64,000 bases of DNA from Nitrosospira briensis (lineage in GTDB: Bacteria; Pseudomonadota; Gammaproteobacteria; Burkholderiales; Nitrosomonadaceae), in NCBI RefSeq assembly GCF_900115125.1, contig NZ_FOVJ01000003.1, positions 1 to 64,000 on the forward strand, read 5' to 3'. Numbering within the stretch: the first letter of the stretch is position 1; every line of letters begins with the position of its first letter. The notes under the pieces are model-generated. The model saw only the letters and a program-made list of their open reading frames with translations. It made no database searches and had not been told where the DNA came from. Positions 45,220-54,710 of this stretch are shown in pieces. The translations under genes were made by a program, and so were the position numbers.

Positions 45220-46053
45220 ATGAATGCTCCAATCCAGGAAGTCAACACCTCCATGAATGAAGTGAATCTCCACATGGTAGACGTGCAAGGTGCGTCCGAT
45301 ACGCGGCTTATTGCAATCAACAGAGCCGGTATCAAGGGCATCCGCCACCCGGTCACGATAGCTGACAAGGGCAGTGGCATTCAACATACCGTTGCCACTT
45401 TCAATATGTACGTAAATTTGCCCCACCACCTCAAAGGCGTGCACATGTCACGCTTCGTGGAGGTGCTTAATGGATACGATCGCGCCATTTCGGCAGAAGG
45501 GTTTGAAAGCCTGCTGCGGATCATGATAACAAGGCTCGAAGCCGAATCTGGTGGCATCGAAATGTCTTTTCCTTATTTCATGACCAAAGCGGCGCCGGTT
45601 TCTCGAATAAAGAGTTTGCTGGACTATGAGGTGAGTTTCGTCGGCCGAATCGAGAACGGAAGCTACCAGTTCACGATGAAAGCAGTCGTGCCGGTAACCA
45701 GCCTTTGTCCATGCTCCAAGCAGGTTTCCGACTATGGCGCACACAATCAGCGGTCCCATATGTCCGTATCCGTTCGAACCAGCGGCCTGGTATGGATCGC
45801 GGAACTGATCCGTATGGCGGAAGATCAGGCATCCTGCGAGCTCTATGGATTGCTGAAACGTTCAGACGAAAAGCATGTTACTGAAAAGGCCTACGACAAC
45901 CCCAAATTTGTCGAGGACGTGGTACGTGATACGGCAGCGGTACTGAATCGTGACGCCCGCATAGAAGCCTATGTAGTGGAGTCGGAAAATTTCGAATCCA
46001 TCCATAATCATTCAGCTTACGCGATGATCGAGCGGGACAAATTGGAAAGCTGA
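45220..46053 (+). CDS. folE2: GTP cyclohydrolase FolE2
   Basis: A 277-residue type IB GTP cyclohydrolase making dihydroneopterin triphosphate for folate. It has the T-fold motifs of FolE2, including the metal-binding Cys in [21 protein letters not shown] and the Glu in [18 protein letters not shown]. FolE2 can use metals other than zinc and often replaces FolE under zinc shortage; no Zur box is seen here. It follows dxs by 33 bases. Confidence 0.96.
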   Translation: MNAPIQEVNTSMNEVNLHMVDVQGASDTRLIAINRAGIKGIRHPVTIADKGSGIQHTVATFNMYVNLPHHLKGVHMSRFVEVLNGYDRAISAEGFESLLRIMITRLEAESGGIEMSFPYFMTKAAPVSRIKSLLDYEVSFVGRIENGSYQFTMKAVVPVTSLCPCSKQVSDYGAHNQRSHMSVSVRTSGLVWIAELIRMAEDQASCELYGLLKRSDEKHVTEKAYDNPKFVEDVVRDTAAVLNRDARIEAYVVESENFESIHNHSAYAMIERDKLES

Positions 46054-46142
46054 GCTTATCTCTCGTGCCTGTGGACGGAACTGCTATCTCCGCATATTTA
46101 TTTTGGGAAAGCGCGGATAATTTTCTCTGTCAAGACGTAAAA

Positions 46143-46171
46143 TTGACCTTTTCTTGATGGGCAGGTATATT
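46143..46171 (+). promoter_or_regulatory. Promoter of the tRNA cluster
   Basis: TTGACC (46143-46148), a 17-base spacer and TATATT (46166-46171); the start would be at about 46178, four bases before tRNA-Pro. Near-consensus sigma-70. Confidence 0.75.
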
Positions 46172-46181
46172 ATCGCCCTTC

Positions 46182-46258
46182 CGGGGTGTAGCGTAGCCTG
46201 GTAGCGCGCCTGGTTTGGGACCAGGATGTCGGGAGTTCAAATCTCTCCACCCCGACCA
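46182..46258 (+). tRNA. tRNA-Pro (TGG)
   Basis: A 77-base cloverleaf with encoded CCA. Acceptor CGGGGTG pairs with CACCCCG; the anticodon loop TTTGGGA (46214-46220 area) carries TGG; the T-loop is GTTCAAATC. First gene of the cluster. Confidence 0.97.
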
Positions 46259-46293
46259 TTCATGCTTGTCAGAGGCAAAGTCCGATTTGAGTG

Positions 46294-46370
46294 GTGCCCG
46301 TAGCTCAACCGGATAGAGCACCAGCCTTCTAAGCTGGGGGTTACAGGTTCGATTCCTGTCGGGCACGCCA
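46294..46370 (+). tRNA. tRNA-Arg (TCT)
   Basis: A 77-base cloverleaf with CCA. Acceptor GTGCCCG pairs with CGGGCAC; the anticodon stem CCAGC/GCTGG holds loop CTTCTAA with anticodon TCT; the T-loop is GTTCGATTC. Reads AGA/AGG. Confidence 0.97.
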
Positions 46371-46429
46371 AACTATCCCTCTAGCGATTGGCGCCTGAGC
46401 TTCGAACTATGCTTTGCGATTTTCCGATG

Positions 46430-46504
46430 GTGGCTGTAGCTCAGTGGTAGAGTCCCGGATTGTGATTCCGGTTGTCGTGGGTTCGATCCCCATCAGCCAC
46501 CCCA
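46430..46504 (+). tRNA. tRNA-His (GTG)
   Basis: Acceptor GTGGCTG pairs with CAGCCAC, discriminator C, CCA encoded. Anticodon stem CCGGA/TCCGG holds loop TTGTGAT with anticodon GTG. The preceding G at 46429 supplies the G-1 opposite C73, the identity element of tRNA-His. Confidence 0.97.
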
Positions 46505-46535
46505 AGTACTTATTTCCTTTCCATTATCTCAAGCT

Positions 46536-46664
46536 TTAATGGGCCGGAGATATATTTGGCGGGAACGGCTCGATCCGGCGTCTTGGTTCGGCCACCGGAG
46601 TGTCAGCCTCGACTTCCTCCACTACCACGGCAATCTGCTCCACGGCAAACCGTTTCTTCTTCAT
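46536..46664 (-). pseudogene. IS3-family transposase OrfA fragment
   Basis: A 42-codon frame starting MKKKRFAVEQIAVVVEEVEADTPVAE, the typical opening of IS3-family OrfA helix-turn-helix proteins, preceded by AAAGGAGC. After about 26 residues it departs (PRRRIEPFPPNIS) and stops, so the HTH end and OrfB are missing. It sits just after the tRNA cluster, a common integration target. I see nothing else in 46665-47089. Confidence 0.5.
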
Positions 46665-47089
46665 GCAAAGCTCCTTTTGTTAAAGGTGAGTTTCGCCGAA
46701 AACTTATACTGTCGCTGAATACATTTTTGCAGAGCCGACCAGACATACCGCCTAGCAACATATATTGACAGGACACATTGATTCCGCCAATATTACTTGA
46801 CCAGCGGACTTGATGGGTTAGCAACAGTTTGTGCCTGTCATATTTGCGGCGCAGAAGACTTGTGTCGCTGCTGAGTTTATAGCGAATATGGATTGCTCTG
46901 GCGCCGGCTAAGTGATAGTTCACTAACATTGTAATCACGCCTGTATCTGCTCATGTTCGGCTGTGCTCAAGATCAGTCCCGCGTTCGGTCTGCCGTTTAT
47001 CGCAGCATCTCCCATCATATGTATTTTACGTGAGCCAGAAGCATAATTAATTCAACTAATTTCTAACTCATAACACTAGGACGGTTAAG

Positions 47090-47827
47090 ATGGAGTCTCC
47101 TTTAGGCAACCTTGAGCTTACATCGAGCTGGGAACGAGATGCCGAGTTGATCGAGGATTTCATCAGGCAAATGGGTCCGGTGGATGGAGCCCTCCGGATA
47201 CTTGAAGCGGGGTGCGGGCAGAGCTGGTCACTTCGTCTCGATGGTGTCGAATATGTTTTAACGGGGGTGGACTCTGATTCTCATGCATTGGATATCCGCA
47301 AAAATGTCATGAAAGATCTGGACGTGGCGATAGTTGGAGATTTACGTACGGTCGAGTTCGATGCCGGGACATTCGATGTAATCTACAATGCGTTTGTCCT
47401 GGAACATATTCATGGGGCCGAGAATGTTCTGAACTCGTTTGTTCGTTGGTTAAAACCGGGTGGATTAATTGTCATAAGGATTCCGGATCCTGATTCCGTG
47501 CAGGGATTTGTTACACGGGTAACGCCCCATTGGTTTCATATATTTTATTACCGCTACCTCCTAAAAAAGAAGACGGCGGGCCTTCCTGGCTATGCCCCGT
47601 TCCGAACATATTATGATTCAGTAGTGTCTCGGCAAGGAGTACGTAAATTCTGTGAAAAGAACAATCTTTCCATAGCAGCGGAATTCGGAGACGGATATAT
47701 ACGACCAGGAGAAGGCATGATTCAGTTAGCAATCGGTATGATTAAGCAGATTATCGCATCCCTGTCCCTCGGAAAGCTTTCTGCACGCCACACTAACCTT
47801 CTTTATGTTTTGCAGCTGAATAAATGA
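47090..47827 (+). CDS. Class I SAM-dependent methyltransferase
   Basis: A 245-residue protein. SAM motif I is ILEAGCGQSWSLR, motif II GVDSDSHALDI, and FDVIYNAFVLEHIHGAENVLNSFVRWLKPGGLIVIRIPD is the Methyltransf_11-type post-motif. The C-terminal part (HWFHIFYYRYLLKKKTAGLPGYAPFRTYYDSVVSRQGVRKFCEKNNL) resembles methyltransferases of polysaccharide loci. It precedes the eps locus by 880 bases, so a role in glycan modification is possible. Single gene. Confidence 0.85.
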   Translation: MESPLGNLELTSSWERDAELIEDFIRQMGPVDGALRILEAGCGQSWSLRLDGVEYVLTGVDSDSHALDIRKNVMKDLDVAIVGDLRTVEFDAGTFDVIYNAFVLEHIHGAENVLNSFVRWLKPGGLIVIRIPDPDSVQGFVTRVTPHWFHIFYYRYLLKKKTAGLPGYAPFRTYYDSVVSRQGVRKFCEKNNLSIAAEFGDGYIRPGEGMIQLAIGMIKQIIASLSLGKLSARHTNLLYVLQLNK

Positions 47828-47991
47828 ATAAGGGACCTGATAATCAGGCACACGGAGAACGCGAAGCTCCAGAACGGGAAGCGCGCGAAAGTTGCCTGAT
47901 TTAAGATGATTTTTCGGTTTAAAAAGAGGATTTGTAATTTGCCGGGTGGCACGCCAGGACTAGCGGAAAATCGTGGACAATCGACCGTGTT

Positions 47992-48213
47992 TTACGCGTA
48001 GCAATCAGAGTTGTTGGACTTGCTTTCTTGAAAATCAATTTTCCAGCACTCGGTTCCTGTGGAAGTCTTATCCCTCAGTAACGCCGGAATATGTGCTTTC
48101 ACCCTGGAATCCTTAAAAGCAATTCCCCTCCAAAAATAATTGTCCTGGTCTGGAAAAGGGATATAGCAAATCCCTTTAGCTAATGCAGTTAAAGTGTCTC
48201 TCTTTAGAGACAA
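47992..48213 (-). CDS. Possible small hypothetical protein
   Basis: A 73-codon frame (SLKRDTLTALAKGICYIPFPDQDNYFWRGIAFKDSRVKAHIPALLRDK…WKIDF) with protein-like composition but only a TTG start and no ribosome-binding site. It may be part of a lost gene. Unrecognised; low confidence. Confidence 0.25.
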   Translation of the reverse strand: MSLKRDTLTALAKGICYIPFPDQDNYFWRGIAFKDSRVKAHIPALLRDKTSTGTECWKIDFQESKSNNSDCYA

Positions 48214-48338
48214 ATAAACTTGTTACTCATCAGTATCTTGCTTCAGCATAGCTAGACCTTCCCCGTTTCAGCGACAACCCAACGCAAGCAATTGCTATCA
48301 AACCTTTATTACACTTGTTACGCGTAAGATAAAATTAT

Positions 48339-48354
48339 TGGCATGACTTTTGCT
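48339..48354 (+). promoter_or_regulatory. Sigma-54-type promoter in the epsA leader region
   Basis: TGGCATG, four bases (ACTT), then TTGCT: the -24 GG and -12 GC are 10 bases apart as required (consensus TGGCACG-N4-TTGCW). It lies about 350 bases before epsA on the same strand. A strong ribosome-binding-like AGGAGGTGAG follows at 48402-48411 without a convincing gene, so the leader may hold a lost small gene. In exosortase bacteria sigma-54 with the PrsK/PrsR system is reported to drive PEP-CTERM and polysaccharide genes. Confidence 0.58.
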
Positions 48355-48707
48355 TCATATGCAGCAAGGCTTATTGCAAATTATGGTAAAAAAGTTTGGG
48401 TAGGAGGTGAGCCCGTTCAAAAAAAGCTATCGAGTTGTTGCTACCGGGTTACCGCGAAAATATAGTGTGTTATCTACCGCACAGACAGTATCGCCGTATT
48501 TTAGTTACATCTTCTGTAATGTATGCGTACTGGCCGCGTTTAATTTACAACGGATCCAGGTCATGCGGTTGTAATTCCTCGGCCTGTTCCAATACAACTT
48601 GTGCGCAGCCTAAGAGGTAGGGTAGGTGATTGCATATGGAGAGTAATTAGACGTTTCACCCAAGTTCAAGTTATTTAACCCATCCAACTAAATCAACTAA
48701 TTCAAAA

Positions 48708-49505
48708 ATGGGTTTGTTGTCCTCTCTTCCTGCCGATCATCTCCAGCGTTACTTCCGAATTATTCAGGAAGGGCTAGCGGTACGGCAGCATTTTGACCTG
48801 TTGACATGGTTGCAGGGGGAGGTGCAGCACTATCTACCGCATGAGATCATGCTTGTTGCGTGGGGTGATTTCAACGCGAATGCAATTCAGCACGATATTA
48901 TTTCTCCTCTCCCTGGCGTCAGAACCGCGCACTCAGAGTTGACGGGTCTTTATCCATTGTTACGCGCGTCTTATAATCGTTGGGTTGAACTCGGTAGAAT
49001 GCCGTGTATAGCAAGCGCTTCCGACCGTCTCAACGGAGAATACCTTGTTGGCTATGAAGACAGTCGTCAACAATGTTCCCTTGGCAAAGCTTTGCTGAGC
49101 ATGCGCTCATCGCTCTTGCACGGCATCAGCGACAAGCGCGGTCGGGATGAATGCCTTTACGTGATTTTCAGTTCTCAGGATAAACTCAACGATTCGACGC
49201 TCAGCGCAATGGAAATCCTGCTGCCTTATCTTGATACCGCAATGCGTCGAGTGGCGCCCTTGCCGCAGCGTTCCTGCCGGTCATCGCTCCTCGCGCTAGG
49301 AACCGAAAGCCAGGGATTGAGCGAGCGCGAAATCGAGATAATGGATTGGGTAAGGAAGGGTAAAACCAATGCCGAGATTGGCAGTATCCTGTGCATCAGT
49401 TCCTATACGGTAAAAAACCATCTGCACCAGATTTTCCGGAAACTCGACGTATATAATCGGGTACAAGCGGTTTCCAAAGTTGAGCGCAGGGCCCGTCATG
49501 GCTGA
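48708..49505 (+). CDS. epsA: LuxR-type regulator of the XrtB/EPS locus (EpsA)
   Basis: A 265-residue regulator. A GAF-like N-terminal region of ~190 residues (LPADHLQRYFRIIQEGLAVRQHFDLLTWLQGEVQHYLPHEIMLVAWGDF) precedes a C-terminal LuxR helix-turn-helix (LSEREIEIMDWVRKGKTNAEIGSILCISSYTVKNHLHQIFRKLDVYNRVQAV). This is the EpsA family found at the head of exosortase-B loci and in the Methylobacillus methanolan cluster. Its TGA overlaps the start of epsB (ATGGCTGA), so it is the first gene of the operon. Confidence 0.9.
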   Translation: MGLLSSLPADHLQRYFRIIQEGLAVRQHFDLLTWLQGEVQHYLPHEIMLVAWGDFNANAIQHDIISPLPGVRTAHSELTGLYPLLRASYNRWVELGRMPCIASASDRLNGEYLVGYEDSRQQCSLGKALLSMRSSLLHGISDKRGRDECLYVIFSSQDKLNDSTLSAMEILLPYLDTAMRRVAPLPQRSCRSSLLALGTESQGLSEREIEIMDWVRKGKTNAEIGSILCISSYTVKNHLHQIFRKLDVYNRVQAVSKVERRARHG

Positions 49506-50916
49506 AGCTCATCCTATTTTTTCAGCTTCAACCGTTTCCTCGCGTCACGCCAACGGGCCGCTCGGCAATAATATGCTGAGTGCGGCCGAAGCCATCCTGG
49601 ACCCCGCCGTACTTACACTTTCACTCTGGTTCGTGAGCGTCAGTATCGAAGGGACACTGCTGCCGCCCTACCTCATCCTTGCAGTTATCGTGTTTTCGAT
49701 TACCTTCCCGGGTTCCTCGCGCCTGCAATCCTCTTTCAAGCTGCTTATCTTCCACGTCCTCTACAGTTGGTTCTGGGTAGCGCTGCTGCTGTTCTTTCTC
49801 GGTTTTGCCACCGGCTACATCTCCCAATTCTCGAGCGAAGCATTGGTCACCTGGTTATGGGTGGCGCCCCTGAGCCAGATCGGCGCCCATCTGGCCTTGC
49901 GTTCGGCTGCTCCTTATCTGCTTATGCTACAAGGGCCGCCTCAGCGCGCCGTTATTTTAGGCATGAATGAGCAAGGGGTTGCGCTTGCCAGCCGGATTCA
50001 GGAAACACGCTATTCCAAAATTGAACTGTCAGGCTTTTTCGACGACCGGAACCAGGGCCGGCTTCATCAGACAGGACACAGTACACTGCTCGGCAGGCTT
50101 CGAGACGTCCCCGATTTTGTCAAGGAAAACCGTATCCAGTTTATCTATCTTTCGTTGCCGATGGCTTCCCAGCCACGCATTCTTCATGTTCTGGACGAAC
50201 TGAAAGATACCACTGCTTCCATATACTTTGTACCGGACATGTTTATCACCGACCTTATCCAGGGACGTACCGGAACAGTTTGTGGCACGCCGGTTATCTC
50301 CGTTTGCGAATCCCCTTTTACAGGCTCTAACGGCGCCATTAAACGAGCGAGCGATATTATTTTGTCTTTGCTCATTCTGTTGCTCATCTCCCCGCTTCTG
50401 CTCGTCATCGCAATTGCCATAAGACTGGATTCACCCGGCCCCGTCATTTTCAAACAGCGTCGATATGGGCTTGATGGGGAGGAAATCGTCGTCTATAAAT
50501 TCCGCTCAATGCGTGTTTGCGAAGATGGCGATACCATTCGGCAAGCAGAGAAGGGAGACAGTCGCGTCACTCGTATCGGCGCTTTTTTGCGCGGGAATTC
50601 GCTGGACGAACTACCGCAGTTTATCAACGTCCTGCAGGGACGCATGAGCATCGTCGGCCCCCGGCCTCATGCCGTAGCGCACAACGAGATATATCGCAAT
50701 CTGATAAAAGGCTACATGATCCGCCATAAGGTCAAGCCTGGAATTACCGGCTGGGCTCAGGTTAATGGCTACCGCGGGGAGACCCGAACTCTCGCCAAAA
50801 TGCAGGCGCGCATCGATCACGATCTCGATTATTTGCGCAATTGGTCATTGCGCCTTGACCTGCACATCATTCTCAAGACTATCCTGGTAGTCCTGAGGGA
50901 CCGGGCCGCCTATTGA
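49498..50916 (+). CDS. epsB: Polyprenyl glycosyl-1-phosphate transferase (EpsB)
   Basis: A 472-residue integral membrane enzyme that starts the repeat unit by moving a sugar-1-phosphate (usually glucose) onto undecaprenyl phosphate. It has four N-terminal transmembrane helices, a nucleotide-fold middle ([20 protein letters not shown]), then a fifth helix and the Bac_transf domain ([74 protein letters not shown]). ATG 49498 overlaps the epsA stop. Undecaprenyl-phosphate glucose phosphotransferase is the usual family activity. Confidence 0.93.
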   Translation: MAEAHPIFSASTVSSRHANGPLGNNMLSAAEAILDPAVLTLSLWFVSVSIEGTLLPPYLILAVIVFSITFPGSSRLQSSFKLLIFHVLYSWFWVALLLFFLGFATGYISQFSSEALVTWLWVAPLSQIGAHLALRSAAPYLLMLQGPPQRAVILGMNEQGVALASRIQETRYSKIELSGFFDDRNQGRLHQTGHSTLLGRLRDVPDFVKENRIQFIYLSLPMASQPRILHVLDELKDTTASIYFVPDMFITDLIQGRTGTVCGTPVISVCESPFTGSNGAIKRASDIILSLLILLLISPLLLVIAIAIRLDSPGPVIFKQRRYGLDGEEIVVYKFRSMRVCEDGDTIRQAEKGDSRVTRIGAFLRGNSLDELPQFINVLQGRMSIVGPRPHAVAHNEIYRNLIKGYMIRHKVKPGITGWAQVNGYRGETRTLAKMQARIDHDLDYLRNWSLRLDLHIILKTILVVLRDRAAY

Positions 50917-51043
50917 GGTTCAAGCACAGCCGTACGACTGTTACGTCTTTTTTGTCCGTAAATAATACTTCCTCTACCCTGTTGCCGGTCGAGATGATAC
51001 CCTTGCGGTATTTTGTGTCATGGAAAAGATAGAGGCACCTAAA

Positions 51044-52378
51044 ATGAAAAAAATATTGCTCATAAATCTTTCCCCTCGTTGTAGCCGAAGGCTCGCTTAT
51101 AGCCGCTGCCTTGCACTTATTGTTCCCTTATATTTCTCGTTGGCTGCGCAACATGCCACAGCCCAACAGGGAATGCTGCAACCAGCCAAAATACTTCCAG
51201 GAGAGCTTTTCAAAGTGAGTGTTGGCACAACATTCACGTATGACACCAATGTTTTCCGTCTTTCGTCCCTCATTGACCCGGCTGCTTTGACCGGCCAGCC
51301 GACGAGGTCCGACCAGATCATAACCACATCAGTAACACTCGGAGTAAACAAGGTTTATGCCATGCAGCGTTTTGAGTTCAATGGCAGCCTCATCGATAAT
51401 CGCTACAATAATTTTGATTATCTGAACTTTCTCGGAAAAAACTATACGGCAGCCTGGCACTGGTATCTAACTCCCTATATTCATGGCAGGTTGAGCGCCA
51501 GCCACAGCGAAGCGCTCAACAATTTTGCGAACCTGACGGGTTTAAACAATTCCACCAATCGCAACCTGCGGACCAGGGACAATTTCAATTTCGAGGGGGT
51601 CTTCTAAATTGACAGGGCGTGGCATATCGTTGGCGGTATTGACCACAGCATCGCGAAAAACAGCCGGCTTCTCGTGCAGGACTTCAATAACAAGATTTTT
51701 TCCGTCGAAGGGGGCATCCGTTATTCTTTTCCTTCAGGCAGCAAGCTTACCTATAAGGTAAGAAGCGGATTCGGAGAATTCATCGATAGACCTGCACCTA
51801 TTGTCGAGAGTCTTCTCGATACCCGGTTCGACGAAATGGAACATCAGGTTCACCTGACATGGCCCGTTACAGGCAAAGCTTCGATAGACGCACGCGCCGG
51901 TTACTTGAAGCGCGAACACGTACATTTTCCCCAGCGCGATTTCGCCGGTTTCGTAGGCAACTTCAATCTAAACTGGGCGATTACAGGCAAGACCCGCGTC
52001 ACTGCCAGCTGGGCGCGCCAACTCTCCAATTACCAAACCACGCCGTTTGCCTTTCGACATCCTGCCTTTGAACGTTTTTCCAGCAGTTTCATTGCGACGG
52101 ATCGCTTCACGGTAGCGCCAATCTGGCAAATTACCGATAAAACGGCATTGCGCCTGCGCTACGATTATGTCCTCAGCGATTTCGAGGGGGCAGTCCTCCC
52201 GGTTCCGGGGGGAGTTCGTAGCGATTCAATGCATTCCGGCCTGATCGCTTTGGACTGGCAACCTTTGAAGGTACTCTTTCTCAGCGCTGCCTTCCATAGG
52301 GACCACCGCAGTTCCAACTTCCGGGGATTTGACTTCAATAGCACCGCAGGTAGCGTGTCCGCGAGGCTTAGCTTTTGA
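51044..52378 (+). pseudogene. epsL: EpsL outer-membrane beta-barrel gene with in-frame stop
   Basis: EpsL-family proteins are ~400-residue outer-membrane barrels in exosortase-B loci, probably involved in polymer passage. The first half has a signal peptide (CLALIVPLYFSLAAQHATAQ) and beta-strands (FTYDTNVFRLSSL, RFEFNGSLIDNRYNN) and ends NFEGVF-TAA at 51605. The same frame continues at once with IDRAWHIVGGIDHSIAKNSRLL to a barrel end in LSF, with a terminal Phe as for BAM recognition. Only the stop interrupts it; a single base change (for example CAA to TAA) would explain it. Unless suppressed or a sequencing error, it makes a half barrel. The ATG at 51020 is an alternative start. Confidence 0.86.
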
Positions 52379-52893
52379 CACCGCGGAAGATAGAAAGCCA
52401 CGCGTTGCATCGGCAAATTGATAACAATGATCCCGTACGTATTTTCCCCAGATCCCGGGCAGCAAGAGTCGATTTGGATGCACTCATTGGTATAGTACAT
52501 ATGGACTATTGCGCTGCAAGTGCTACCTCCGCTACCGTGATCAGGAAGGTTGATATATTAGAATTTTTGGCTATGCAGCAGAGTGCGCGAGGGCGATGAA
52601 GATCAGTATGAGGCGCATTCTTTCGATCGCAGGTTTTCTGACGAGGTCGTCAAATTCGCACTGAAAACCGAATTGACGACCGGCGGCATCGTGTATATTC
52701 TTTCCTTTGAGCTGCTCTTCTTTTGTTGAGACCGCTGAATGATCAAATAAGGGGGAAGCGGTTACGATGATTGCTCTGGAAAGTGTGCCATGATCTTGTG
52801 GCACGATGGATCAAGCTGATAGGTGTCGTTGTTGCGGCCGTTCTACCTGGTTTCTGAATATATATGTACTCACATTTTTCACTCAAGGCCCAT
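52379..52893. other. Intergenic region between epsL and epsD
   Basis: About 515 bases. One minor frame (about 52600-52728, ..SFDRRFSDEVVKFALKTELTTGGIVYIL..) reads protein-like for 40 residues without a start or ribosome-binding site and may be a remnant. An internal promoter for epsD onward probably lies here, but I cannot place it with confidence. Confidence 0.4.
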
Positions 52894-53856
52894 ATGAAAC
52901 TCAGCCGGAAAAAAGGTATACCGCAAATACTATCCCTGCTGCTTGCGCTGGGACTCGCGGCCTGTGGCAGCAAGGAGGCGGAGAAACCTGCCAGTCAGAT
53001 TGCAGCGAAGGTCAATTCCGGGGAGATTTCCGTCCACCAGATTAACTACGTACTTTCACGCACGGGCGCAGGTGCCGCCGCACCGGAAACGGCGCCCAAA
53101 ATTCGCCGGGAAATTCTCGACCGGCTTATTGATCAGGAACTTGCCGTCGAGCAAGCCGTCGGAAAAAAACTAGACCGTTCACCCGATGTCCTTATGGCCG
53201 TGGAAAATGCACGGCGGGAAATTCTTGCTCGAGCCTATGTTGAGCAGTTGACAGCCGCGATGCCGAAGCCTAGCGTGGATGAAGCGAGGAAATATTACTC
53301 GGACAATCCGCAGCTCTTCGCCGAGCGGCGCGTCTACAACATTCAGGAAATTGTGGTTCCCGCAGATGCCGGGATCGCCGGGGAGCTCAGAGAGATGCTA
53401 GATGCCGACAAGTCCATGGAAAGCGTCGCCAACTGGCTCAAGAGCAAGGGAATCAAATTTGCGGCTGGCAGTGCAACACGAACCGCCGAACAGATCCCGC
53501 TCGAATTGCTGCCCAAAATACATCCGCTCAAAGTTGGCCAAGGCCTGGTTATTCAGGGGCCGCAATCCGTTACCCTGATGCGGCTCGGCGCAGCGCAGTC
53601 AGTGCCAGTGTCGGAAGAAGCCGCAATTCCGCGCATCCAGCAGTTTCTCGGCAATCAGCGCGCAGCGGAAGCTGCAAAGCAGGAGTTCAAGGAGTTGAAG
53701 GCCAAAGCAAACATAACCTATATGGGAGAATTCGCTGATAAGGGCGTGGCCTCCCAAAAAGCTCCTGTTCCCGCAGTGGCACAGGCTACAGACGTCGGTG
53801 CGCAGAAATCTGGTGCTGACATCAATGTTGAAAATGGGGTCGCCGGCTTGCAGTAA
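52894..53856 (+). CDS. epsD: EpsD-family periplasmic peptidyl-prolyl isomerase/lipoprotein
   Basis: A 320-residue protein; start 52894 (MKLSRKKGIPQILSLLLALGLAACGSKE) gives a lipobox LAAC. The body is SurA/PrsA-like: an N-terminal helical chaperone part (VNSGEISVHQINYVLSRTG… REILDRLIDQELAVEQAV) and a parvulin-like domain (SDNPQLFAERRVYNIQEIVVPAD). EpsD proteins are thought to help fold other secreted components of the locus. The tail (PVPAVAQATDVG…) is low-complexity. It is followed by epsE after 40 bases. Confidence 0.9.
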   Translation: MKLSRKKGIPQILSLLLALGLAACGSKEAEKPASQIAAKVNSGEISVHQINYVLSRTGAGAAAPETAPKIRREILDRLIDQELAVEQAVGKKLDRSPDVLMAVENARREILARAYVEQLTAAMPKPSVDEARKYYSDNPQLFAERRVYNIQEIVVPADAGIAGELREMLDADKSMESVANWLKSKGIKFAAGSATRTAEQIPLELLPKIHPLKVGQGLVIQGPQSVTLMRLGAAQSVPVSEEAAIPRIQQFLGNQRAAEAAKQEFKELKAKANITYMGEFADKGVASQKAPVPAVAQATDVGAQKSGADINVENGVAGLQ

Positions 53857-53896
53857 AAATTTGTCCACTACCCGAAGCATAAGGAAATCCGAAACT

Positions 53897-54694
53897 ATGA
53901 AGCAAGCTCTAATACGAATACTGACTCTTTTCTTTGCCCTGTCAACCGCAAATGCGCTGGCGGAAGACAATCACGATTATCCCCTTGGGCCGGGAGATGT
54001 GCTGCGTATTCAGGTCTTCCAGAATCCAGACCTCACGACTGAAACCCGCGTGTCCGAGAGTGGCTCCATTACTTACCCGCTGGTCGGAGCCGTTGATGTC
54101 GGCGGCCTTGCTGTAGCGGCAGCGGAGCAGAAGATTGCCACGGCGCTCAAGAAGGGCGGCTTTGTCAAACAACCACAGGTCAACATCATTCTCTTGCAGA
54201 TGCGCGGCAGCCAGGTAAGCGTGCTGGGTCAAGTCAACCGGCCAGGACGTTTTCCCCTTGAAACCCTAAGCCGCGTCAGCGATATGCTTGCCGCCGCGGG
54301 GGGCGCCAGTCAGACTGGTGATGATTTCGCGATTGTCACGGGCTCACGCAACGGCCAGCCCTTTCGTAAATTGATAGATATTCCTGCACTCTACCTCGAC
54401 GAGCAGTCCGAGGACGATATCATTCTTGCGGGTGGCGATACTATCTATGTCCATCGCGCCCCGGTGTTCTATATTTATGGGGAAGCCCAGCGTCCAGGAG
54501 CCTACCGTATCGAACGCGGCATGACAGTCATGCAGGCCCTGGCCCAGGGTGGCGGTCCTACCCAGCGTGGTAGTGAATGGTGGTTGCGCCTCCACCGGAA
54601 AAACGCCGATGGCAATGTCGAGAAGATTTCGCCTGAAATGACCGACATCGTACAGCCGAACGACATAATCTACGTTAGAGAAAGTATTTTCTGA
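53897..54694 (+). CDS. epsE: Polysaccharide export protein EpsE (Wza-like)
   Basis: A 265-residue outer-membrane polysaccharide-export protein. It has a signal peptide (ILTLFFALSTANALAE), a Poly_export domain (YPLGPGDVLRIQVFQNPDLTTETRVSESGSITYPLVGAVDVGG) and two SLBB-type domains (GSQVSVLGQVNRPGRFPLE and FYIYGEAQRPGAYRIERGMTVMQALAQGGG). No lipobox Cys, unlike E. coli Wza. Start 53897 was chosen for the signal peptide. It precedes the chain-length regulator epsF. Confidence 0.95.
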   Translation: MKQALIRILTLFFALSTANALAEDNHDYPLGPGDVLRIQVFQNPDLTTETRVSESGSITYPLVGAVDVGGLAVAAAEQKIATALKKGGFVKQPQVNIILLQMRGSQVSVLGQVNRPGRFPLETLSRVSDMLAAAGGASQTGDDFAIVTGSRNGQPFRKLIDIPALYLDEQSEDDIILAGGDTIYVHRAPVFYIYGEAQRPGAYRIERGMTVMQALAQGGGPTQRGSEWWLRLHRKNADGNVEKISPEMTDIVQPNDIIYVRESIF

Positions 54695-54710
54695 TAATGG
54701 TCGTAATGTA

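Noticed and set aside
46130-46366. Minus-strand frame of 78 codons across tRNA-Pro and tRNA-Arg
   Set aside because: It is the antisense of two tRNA genes; this product is a well-known false annotation.
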